Source: Glandiceps talaboti
Lineage: Eukaryota > Hemichordata > Enteropneusta > Spengelidae
Length of the DNA: 64,000 bases
Reading direction: 5' to 3'
Assembly (NCBI RefSeq): GCF_964340395.1
Contig: NC_135550.1
Location: 31,716,176 to 31,780,175 of the forward strand
This document shows, in pieces, positions 37,201 to 48,900 of the stretch. The notes under the pieces are model-generated. The model had not been told where the DNA came from and did no database searches. It saw nothing but the letters and a program-made list of their open reading frames with translations. The translations under genes were made by a program, and so were the position numbers. Positions within the stretch are counted from its first letter, which is position 1. Every line of letters begins with the position of its first letter.

Positions 37201-39957
37201 GTACAAGTTGGTCCTCATTCTCCCTAGGGGGTATTTGTTTGTACACAACTAAGTACAAGTTGGTCCTCATTCTCCCTAGGGGGTATTTGTTTGTACACAA
37301 CTAAGTACAAGTTGGTCCTCATTCTCCCTAGGGGGTATTTGTTTGTACACAACTAAGTACAAGTTGGTCCTCATTCTCCCTAGGGGGTATTTGTTTGTAC
37401 ACAACTAAGTACAAGTTGGTCCTCATTCTCCCTAGGGGGTATTTGTTTGTACACAACTAAGTACAAGTTGGTCCTCATTCTCCCTAGGGGGTATTTGTTT
37501 GTACACAACTAAGTACAAGTTGGTCCTCATTCTCCCTAGGGGGTATTTGTTTGTACACAACTAAGTACAAGTTGGTCCTCATTCTCCCTAGGGGGTATTT
37601 GTTTGTACACAACTAAGTACAAGTTGGTCCTCTTTCTCCATAGGGGTATTTGTTTGTACACAAGTATGAACTAAATACAAATTAGTCCTCATTCTCCCTA
37701 GGGGGTATTTGTTTGTACACAACTAAGTACAAGTTGGTCCTCTTTCTCCCTAGGGGGTATTTGTTTGTACACAAGTATGAACTAAGTACAAATTGGTCCT
37801 CTTTCTCCCTAGAGGGTATTTGTTTGTACACAACTAAGTACAAGTTGGTCCTCTTTCTCCCTAGGGGGTATTTGTTTGTACACAAGTATGAACTAATTAC
37901 AAATTGGTCCTCTTTCTCCCTAGAGGGTATTTGTTTGTACACAACTAAGTACAAGTTGGTCCTCATTCTCCCTAGGGGGTATTTGTTTGTACGCAATTAA
38001 GTACAAGTTAATCCTCTTTCTCCCTAGAAGTATTTGTTTGTACACAACTAAGTACAAGTTGGCCCTCCCTAGAGGGTATTTATTTGTACACAACTAAGTA
38101 CAAGTTGCCCCTCCCTAGGGGGTATTTATTTGTACACAACTAAGTACAAGTTGCCCCTCCCTAGGGGGTATTTATTTGTACACAACTAATTATAAGTATA
38201 CTTTGGGAGAAAAAGGATTAAGTAATGACAATTTGTATTCTATAAAGCCAGACATTAAAACTAAAAGGTTGATCACCAGCTCTAAAATGTTGTTTACTAT
38301 TACTAATCTTTGTCATTCACAGGTGATGTCTCACAGCAAAAAGTTCACTACTGTGAGAGATTCCTTGAACTGATGATTGACATGGAAGTAAGAAAACACA
38401 AATTAAAACTCAGATACAAACGTAGACATAAAAAGTCTTCTAGAACTCACAGATCCATCAAATTTGATTTTTAAATTTTGATTGAAAGTAGGAGAAAAAT
38501 GGTTTGAGGAGAAATACTCCCAGAAGTTTTATTGATATCGGTTGATTAGGATAAATAGAGATAAAGTGACGTTTTTGGAATTTAGTTTGAAGTGACTATG
38601 TAGAGATGAGATACATATTTCAGGTACTGGAAATTTGTTGAATGTTATAACTTATATACTGCCACCAAATGTGTCATTTGCTGTTTTATTGTAAACTTAT
38701 ACATTATAAAGTTTGTCACGTGTAGAATTTTAAGAGCGTTTAAGATTTTATGGAGAGGAAATGTAAGTCGCAACTGACATGCTTTGTATTGGTCTCTTAT
38801 AGTCCTTGTTACCAGCTAGGAGATTTTTCAATGCTGTCTTGGACAATGCTCACTTGGTTGTCAAATGTCGACTTAGCAAACTGGCAAAGAGAAAAGAAGG
38901 CAAACTCTTTACACAGGTAATTATTGTATCATCTGTTGCACTCTCACTCACTTTCCTCAAAAGATAGCCACAGGGAACACTGCAAGAACTCACTCGCTTT
39001 CCTCAAAATATAGCCACAGGGAACACTGCAAGAACTCACTCGCTTTCCTCAAAATATAGCCACAGGGAACACTGCAAGCACTCACTTGCTTCCCTCAAAA
39101 GATAGCCACAGGAAACACTGCAAACACTCATGCAATGCCAGAATATGTCATGCTAACACTGACACATCATGGTGTACTGTTTTATCGGCCAGACAGTCAA
39201 AGCCTTTGATAGAAACTTGATTTTTATTTTAAAAAAACCACACACAATTATGTGTACTATTTGATTAACTGAATAACTGAATGGTTTTATTACTTGAGCT
39301 GTATGATTATCTGAACATATTAGTTTGAATTATCTCCTTGTGTGTCTACTGATAAAGTAAATCTAACACACTTCAATACTGTATACTTTTGGTTAAGACT
39401 TATGTACTGATGTTTTATCATAAATAGAATTGCAGTCAAATGGTCAATGCTTTAAGTTAGAACAAGAACTATAAACAAATCATAATTTGAAATTTTATCT
39501 TGTATTTATAGCCCACTGTAATGTAATGTAATGGAATGGAATGTAATGTGGTGCAGTATGATACAACATGTGGTGTGATGTACTTTTAGATTAGTATTTT
39601 GTAGTGTGGTTATTGTAATGTAATGGAATATAATGTTACAATAGTAAGCAACACAATACATTTTTGTTAAATGCCATGTATGAAAACAAATAAGGGGAGT
39701 GGGGAATAGTCCAAATAACAAGAAAATCAGAACATGTGAAATAAAAAAAGTAAAATGGAATAAGATATTTGCAGTCATATGTTTATTTGTGTGATAGCAT
39801 GTATACATGTATGCAACTATTGTCTTCTGTTATTCACCATCAGTTGCTGGACTCCCTAAAGTTTTATGCTGGTTTTGAGATTGATGAGAGGACAGGTGAG
39901 GCCCTGACAGACCATGATATGACCAATGTCCACTATGATAGGATAACATCACTTCAG
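32329..39957 (+). CDS. AQR: AQR coding exons 1-12, N-terminal helical scaffold
   Basis: Exons: 32329-32394, 32732-32791, 33469-33509, 33950-34031, 34804-34878, 35191-35328, 35847-35915, 36219-36319, 36602-36678, 38323-38387, 38803-38916, 39844-39957. They encode residues 1-334. Landmarks are the K-V-P-A-W segment (exon 5), H-C-F-N-S-L (end of exon 6), K-V-H-Y-C-E-R-F (exon 10) and the G-F-E-I-D x-x-T-G segment (exon 12). Introns carry many local tandem repeats, the largest in intron 9. Confidence 0.95.
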
Positions 39958-42900
39958 GTAAGTACAGTGTAGCCATGATATGACCAATGTCCACTATGAT
40001 AGGATAACATCACTTCAGGTAAGTACAGTGTAGCCATGATATGACTAATGTCCACTATGATAGGATAACATCACTTCAGGTAAGTACAGTGTAGCCATGA
40101 TATGACCAATGTCCACTATGATAGGATAACATCACTTCAGGTAAGTACAGTGTAGCCATGATATGACCAATGTCCACTATGATAGGATAACATCACTTCA
40201 GGTAAGTACAGTGTAGCCATGATATGACCAATGTCCACTATGATAGGATAACATCACTTCAGGTAAGTACAGTGTAGCCATGATATGACCAATGTCTACT
40301 ATGATAGGATAACATCACTTCAGGTAAGTACAGTGTAGCCATGATATGACCAATGTCCACTATGATATGATAACATCACTTCAGGTAAGTACAGTGTAGC
40401 TATGATATGACCAATGTCCACTACGATAGGATAACATCACTTCAGGTAAGTACAGTGTAGCTATGATATGACCAATGTCCACTACGATAGGATAACATCA
40501 CTTCAGGTAAGTACAGTGTAGCTATGATATGACCAATGTCCACTATGATAGGATAACATCACTTCAGGTAAGTACAGTGTAGCCATGATATGACCAATGT
40601 CCACTATGATAGGATAACATCACTTCAGGTAAGTACAGTGTAGCCATGATATGACTAATGTCCACTATGATAGGATAACATCACTTCAGGTAAGTACAGT
40701 GTAGCCATGATATGACCAATGTCCACTATGTTAGGATAACATCACTTCAGGTAAGTACAGTGTAGCCATGATATGACCAATGTCCACTATGTTAGAATAA
40801 CATCACTTCAGGTAAGTACAGTGTAGCCATGATATGACCAATGTCCACTATGATAGGATAACATCACTTCAGGTAAGTACAGTGTAGCCATGATATGACC
40901 AATGTCCACTATGATAGGATAACTTCACTTCAGGTAAGTACAGTGTAGCCATGATATGACCAATGTCCACTATGATAGGATAACATCACTTCAGGTAAGT
41001 ACAGTGTAGTCATGATATGACCAATGTCCACTATGATAGGATAACATCACTTCAGGTAAGTACAGTGTAGCCATGATATGACCAATGTCCACTATGTTAG
41101 GATAACATCACTTCAGGTAAGTACAGTGTAGCTATGATATGACCAATGTCCACTACGATAGGATAACATCACTTCAGGTAAGTACAGTGTAGCTATGATA
41201 TGACCAATGTCCACTACGATAGGATAACATCACTTCAGGTAAGTACAGTGTAGCTATGATATGACCAATGTCCACTATGATAGGATAACATCACTTCAGG
41301 TAAGTACAGTGTAGCCATGATATGACCAATGTCCACTATGATAGGATAACATCACTTCAGGTAAGTACAGTGTAGTCATGATATGACCAATGTCCACTAT
41401 GTTAGGATAACATCACTTCAGGTAAGTACAGTGTAGCCATGATATGACTAATGTCCACTATGATAGGATAACATCACTTCAGGTAAGTACAGTGTAGCCA
41501 TGATATGACCAATGTCCACTACGTTAGGATAACATCACTTCAGGTAAGTACAGTGTAGCCATGATATGACTAATGTCCACTATGATAGGATAACATCACT
41601 TCAGGTAAGTACAGTGTAGCCATGATATGACCAATGTCCACTATGATAGGATAACATCACTTCAGGTAAGTACAGTGTAGCCATGATATGACCAATGTCC
41701 ACTATGATAGGATAACATCACTTCAGGTAAGTACAGTGTAGCCATGATATGACCAATGTCCACTATGATAGGATAACATCACTTCAGGTAAGTACAGTGT
41801 AGTCATGATATGACCAATGTCCACTATGATAGGATAACATCACTTCAGGTAAGTACAGTGTAGCCATGATATGACCAATGTCCACTATGATAGGATAACA
41901 TCACTTCAGGTAAGTACAGTGTAGCCATGATATGACCAATGTCCACTATGTTAGAATAACATCACTTCAGGTAAGTACAGTGAAAAACTGGAAATGCAAC
42001 ACTTCAGAATGACATGATCTGATGTGTTACCATCATTCAAACCATTTCTCGTGCATTTGATTTTTACAGAGAGGAGCTTTCAAATACTTTCCAGAACTAA
42101 AGAAGTTTTCTATGGCCAATGTTGGCAGTATCGATACAAGGAAGAAATTACAGGCTCATTTTGAACCACTAAGGTGAGTGATTGATTGAGTTAAGGAGTG
42201 AGTGAGTCAGTGAGCTAGTGAGTGAGTGAGTCAAGGAGTCAGTGAGTGAGTGAGCGAGTGAGTGAGTGAGTGAATATGTGAGTGAGGGAGGGCAGGAGGG
42301 AGGAAGGGTGGGTGGATGAATGAGTCAGTCAGTGAGTCAGTCAGGGAATAAATAAAAGAAGTGAGAGAGTGATTCAGTTGGCCCGTTATAATATACCGTA
42401 GACGTTATAATATACCCTATGTACAATGCAGGAAGTTCATATCTTGACCTCAGAACCAAACAATCTAATTATCTTGGAAATCAATTTTGGCCAAGAAGTT
42501 CCTGTTCCATCAAAATAATTACATGAATTCGCTCGGGATAGTACATTTCATATGATGTAGACGTAGAAATTCAGCATTCCACATTGCTTTGAATATCTTA
42601 TAATAGTCTGTGGAATGTAAACTACAGCTTGTTGGTAGAGTTAAACTAGTATTTTATAAACTGTAGCAGCTTGTACACAGAAACCATCTTTACAAACTAC
42701 AGTCATCATAGAATGTTTAGAAAATATGAAAAATACTAGGATCTATATAAGCCTAAGGACATGTATTTTGTAAATGAACTGACTGTTTAATAATACTGAC
42801 AATGTTTTCATTATCAAATGACTTTCTGATATTGATATTTCTGTCTAATTTTTCAGCACAGAGAAACTGCATGAGATTGCAGCCTACCTTCACCTGGTTC

Positions 42901-45900
42901 CTCCTGTTGAATCTGGTGAAAATTTTGATAACGAGTTCCTGTTAGAGTTGTTAGTTTCCAGACATGAACGCAGACCCTCACAGCTTGAAGCATTGAATCA
43001 GATGCCGTTATATCCCACAGAAGAAATACTATGGGATGAAAACATAGTACCCACAGAATACTTCTCTGGGGAGGGTATGTGTAATCTCTTATAATTAGGA
43101 TATAGAAACATTTGTCAGATAGACTTATAAAAAAAAGTTGGTCCTTAACAAAAGAATGATCCAGGACTCATGGTTCCACTGATAAGATAAACCAAGCTAA
43201 ACCAAGACTAGGGAATTCAAACATTAGGGTTTACAGTAGATTTAGGTCTACAAAATATCGTTTGATTTGTTGATTTATGTAGGTGTGTTTGACATTATGA
43301 AAAAGGATAAAGATTTGGAGAAAAAAAGGAGAATCAGCAATTTATTACTGTTGACTATTTACTTCAGTATTTAATCTATGATCACCTTACACATATTACT
43401 TTCATTTGACATTGATCATTGTGTTCATGTACAAATTTGTTTACACAATGTTTTGGAAGATTCATACAATGTGATATTGATATTTTGTCTTACAGACTGT
43501 CTAGCTCTTCAAAAGCTGAATCTTCAGTTCCTCACCCTTCATGATTATCTGTTAAGAAACTTTAATTTATTCAGACTAGAATCAACATGTAAGTCAACAT
43601 TTTACTTGTGTACACTCTTTGTTTGTATATATGTCATTCAAATGAACTGGTCTGGCAAAACATCATGGAATATGTTATCCTCTCCCCCTCCAGCAACTCC
43701 TGTCCCCATCAACCTACAAAACAACTTATATTTTGGTGACAGTGTACATGTTTTATATACAAAGTATATTGCAAATCTACTATCAGGTGATTCCACTAGG
43801 AGGTCACCTGACCAAACGGTATTACATCATTACACTGATGACGTCTGAGTGATTCGGATGAAAGCTACATAATCGCTTCAAAAACTAGATTCCAATAAGG
43901 TAACTTTACTATTACTTTGTACTATAGTGTAAGTGTTCATGTATTTAGAGTTTACAAATCTTGTATGCTTTGTGTCTTATTTACCAACTTCATATTTTCT
44001 CAGATGAAATTCGCCAAGATATCGAGGACTCTGTAAGCAGAATGAAACCATGGTAAGAAAGTAAACAATTTTGATAATATATAAAGGATGTAGATATTGG
44101 TCATTGATTATTTCATTAGCAACACAGCTGTAATTATATAATAAATGGACAAAATAATGTAAAGTTTAATGTTTACCAAAATGATTATTGAAATTTTATT
44201 TGAGATACATTTCACATCATACACTTATCCACAAAATAGTAATTTTGTTAAAATTAGACAGACCTACTTCATTTCTACTTATTTTGACTTATTTCAACAT
44301 TAGTGATACATAGAATATCTGAAGAAACAGTCAGCAAAAGACATCAGAAAAAAGTCAATGTGAAAATATTACTTTAATTAAATAAAATTGGGCATAGTTT
44401 GTTATACTTTCTAATTCATGTGTGACTTCATGTTATAGGCAAGCTGAAGATGGCAACACTATATTTGGAGGCTGGGCCAGAATGGCTTTGGTAAGTAATA
44501 ACATAAAGACTGTTTGTGTATCGTGAAATGGGTCGCATACCAATGACATCATTAGCATAATATAGTCTTTAAGTACATGAAATCTGTTAGAAATTACTTG
44601 TTGAGGATTTTTGCATGAATTTCCTACTACTATGCACAAGATGTAAATTTCATATGTACTCTAGTAAAAATGATAGTTCATTTTTGGATTATACTGAAAC
44701 ATTTATCATTGTGGGTACTCCTTATCATTCATTACTTGTTTTTACAAATGATGAGGAATGCCCCTTAAAATCTATAGGAGAAAATAAAACACAAACACAC
44801 AATTCTTCAACATAGAAATGATGTGATGAATTTCTACAGTAGAATGTATTTTCAATTGGTGTGTGTACTATTGTTTAAAATGTATTCTTTATTTTTCATT
44901 CACACAGCCTATAACAGCTTTTTCAGTTGTAGAGGTAAGTTTTTCTCTAGAGCTAGAGCTAAATTGTCATTAACATAGACCTAGGGTAGGCTGCTGTTTT
45001 GTTGGTTTTTGCCTATGGTATAGTTGATCATGATTGTTTGTATAAACAGAAAAGGGCCAATATGAAGTTTAGGAAAAAATGACACTACTGACATTGAGGA
45101 GATATGCAAACTATTCAAATTAGTACAAATGAGATGTACTATAAAATTAAATTGTTTGCAAGTTTTAAAAAAAATAATCCTTTATTCAAAGTATATACTG
45201 TACCAGCAAAGCTGTTCGATAGGCTATACATCTCTCAAAATGTTATTATTTTAAGTAACTTGTAAATTTCAACACATGTTCACTTGATCCACTTCAGATT
45301 TAGAACTAAACATGTTTCAACCATTTGTCCTTCAGTGTCAAAACTAGATTTGACAGAATGATCCAAATTTAGTCATAAAATAGCTGAATGTGATGTAAAG
45401 TTTGTATTCATGGTTACATAGAGCTTTACTATCTTTTCATCAACACAGGTTGCTAAGCCAAATATTGGTGAGAATCATCCGTCTCAGGTCAGAGCTGATA
45501 TTACTGTGACTTTGAACTTGAGAGAAGCTATCAAGGCTGAATGGGAAGGTGAGCAAGAACATTCATTTCATACATTGTATGTATGTCTTGCTGTACAAGT
45601 AGATAGTGTGTTCTGTAACGAATTTTGATGGTGCAGGTCTAAATGATAAAAAGTGGAGGTTTTCTTGTGAGTCACCATATAGTAATGGATAGAGGAACAT
45701 CAAATGTTGGTGTCATCATAAGGCTGTAAGTCAAAGGTGGTGGGTCTAAATTGACTTACAGGGCAGGCACATTGACTGTAGACTTTATCAGGGTCAAAAT
45801 ACATGCATCATATTATTAAGGAGAATTTTGTTTATCGTTAGAAAAGATCTCACCTTCAATAAATGCTAGGTAAGAAACTGAAAAATTGAGAATTGTCTGA

Positions 45901-48900
45901 GTTTTATATTTGTATGGTTTTCATTGTAGGCATGAGAAAACATGATGTTGCTTTCCTAGTAACTGTCAGACCAACAAGGTCATATGGTACCAAATACAGT
46001 GAGAAGGAACCATTCATTCCACAGGTAGGGTTGTCCTATGTCAGAGGGTGTGAAATTGAAGGCCTTCTAGGAGAGAACGGTGAAGTCATTGAAGAAGGTG
46101 AGTGCTATAATAGAATTTGTAATGTCCAGGAACACGTCAGGAATATATTCAAAGAGGATGATTATGATTCAGATGGAGTTAATATGATCTGCCATGTGAC
46201 ACTGAGTATTTCATAATGAATTCACCATGTTTTACAGAAAGTATATATATATTTAGTAGTTTTTAAATATTCAAATTTCACCTCTGTACATTTCAGGTAT
46301 TGAACCTAGGCCAGAGTTGAAAGGTGAAGTACGTACATATCGTGTTTGGCTTGATCCAAATCAGTATCAACAAGACATGTCTAAGACTGCCACTGGTGCT
46401 GAAGACGTCTATGAATCATTTAATATCATAATGAGAAGAAAACCTAAAGAGAATAATTTCAAGGTATTTAATTTATCTTTTGTATTTTTTTATTTCAGTG
46501 GCAGAGATTTGATTACCATGGCAACATAAAGTGTAGATATTTGTAGATAAAGAATAATCACTTTGAAATAATGAAAAATTCAACTTAGTATGGAAACAAT
46601 GATGGTCAAAGTGGTTGAAGCAGGCCTAGTTACCTGATTTCTGATTTTACTTGAAATTCTGCCTTCAGTACATTACATATCAAGAGCATAGGCTGAATGG
46701 ATAAATGAATCTGTTTTTAATGATAATCAGATTTATGAAGTCTATTCATACGGAATCTGTGCATACAGTTTGATATTTACGATGATGTAGGTCTACTAAA
46801 AACTACCTTGATATCTACACAGGCTGTTCTTGAAACCATTCGTGATTTGATGAATACAGAATGTGTTGTACCTGACTGGTTGCATGATATTATACTGGGA
46901 TATGGTGACCCAGGGGCAGCACACTATACCAAGTAAGTAGATATGTAACATTTTAATGCAGGGCAGCCGTAGCACACTATACAGTAAGTACATACATGAC
47001 AATGTATTCAAGAACAACACACTGTACAAAATAACTACAAACATGATATTTAACCAGGAATAGCTCACTATACAAAGTAAATACAAGCATAACATTATAC
47101 TCAAGAACAGCACATTATACAAAATAAGTACATATGATATGTGATAATGTAGTTATTTGTACTTATACAAACAATGTACAAACATGGCATTGTACCAAGA
47201 TTTGATTCAGTGATGATAACAGATTTAATTATGATTTTTTCATGTGACTCATCAACAGAATGGATACATCAGTTTTGACATTAGACTTTGTGGATACCTT
47301 CCTTGATATCAATCACCTGAAAGCTAGTTTTCCTGACCATGAAATCAAGGTGACAACAGACAACCCAGCACTACAGAAACCACCATTCAAGTGAGTATGG
47401 ATTGTCATTTTAGGTGTATTGTGTTTTCAGATGATTTCATGCTTTGTACCTTTGGAAAAATCACATATAAAGAGTACTTTAACTTGGATTTTATATTCAT
47501 GGAAAAGGGCCATAATTTTAAACACATTCCAAGCGAAGATGAAATGTTGGCAAAGTCTTTGGTCCACAAGCCAAGGACAGTTTCTTATGGAGTAATTCAT
47601 TCTATTGAGTATTAAATGCAATGTAGTCTTAAGATTTTTGGCATGATATAGATATATTAATGACAGGACAACATAGATAGTATATCGTATTCATAAGCGT
47701 ATCGTCTAAAGAAAGACAGTTTTTGGTTTGTGGATCAAAGTGATAAAAAGTTGGTCATCTCATGAATCACTACATAGTAAGAGATAGGGGACACCAAATA
47801 CTAGATGGTACACTGATCATATTTAAAGCATAGTGTAAGTGTGGAGTTGTAAATCTAAGGCTGTCTTTATCACTTATAGATGCAATCACAGACAATGAAG
47901 GGGTCAACATCTATCATGATAAAATATAAATGGATTAATGTAATCAAAAACTTCTGATGTTTTGGAAAGTCTGAAATGTAGATAACCACTAGTAGACTGC
48001 CCTCTAGTGACCAATGATGACTATCTGTATTAGATGATTCACATCCCGAAGAAGGCTTTTTTTAGCAGTTAATCTCTTGTACCAATACATGTATGAATTA
48101 ACTGTCACTGTAATTGATAACCATTAACCTCTAATACCAATTAATTTGCCACAGAGTGATCTTCCCTGCTAAGACATCTGGCACCAAGAGGAAACATGGC
48201 GAGGATGCAGAGTCTGAAGATAAAGGCAAGATACAGCTGACAGTTGAACCATATGTTATCCCAAATAGAGGACCATATCCATTCAACCAACCTAAAAAGT
48301 AAGTACAGCATTACAGTTTTGTAAGTTAAATGAAACAAGAAGCTTTATCACTGTTAAGCTATATAATCACTTTTGTAGAAATCTGTAACCTATAGAACAA
48401 TGTTATTTTAAATATTAATTTTTATAACATGTCTTTTCAATCAGCATTATAAACTGTATTGGTTTTATTACCATGTGTGTTTTTACTATTAGTCATTTTT
48501 AGCCATTTTGTCACTATTTAACCAGCGTGTTGTTTATGTTGTAAATTATTTTTTAAAGACATTTTTTGTTTTTGTTTTTAATTTTGACCTTTTGTATACT
48601 TTATGTGAAGTTGAATATTACAGAATAGAAACCTTCTAAGGTGCTTTAGAAAATGAATAAACTTTAAATTTTTGAATGATTCTTAAACAGAATTTAAGTT
48701 TTACTTGATATTTTCTTGTTATTTTCAGGAATACAATACCTTTCACATCTACCCAAATAGAAGCCATCAGAGCCGGTATGCAGCCAGGGTTGACAATGGT
48801 AGGTAGAGTAAAAGATGAACTTTGTGAATCAAAAGAACACTGTTGATGCAAAGTTCATCATACACTTTTTGTCAAACGTTTCCTACATTCAAATATATTA

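Noticed and set aside
37682-38000. Sense and antisense ~100-aa repetitive frames
   Set aside because: Open only where variant minisatellite units happen to restore a multiple of three; no family similarity.
37060-41982. Regular repeats of 52 and 61 bp resembling a CRISPR array
   Set aside because: Units are contiguous with no unique spacers, one is exon-derived, and the DNA is a eukaryotic gene with introns.
45893-46216. 107-aa frame as a separate small gene
   Set aside because: Its core is AQR exon 20 read through both splice sites into introns; homology and phase place only 45930-46097 in the coding sequence.
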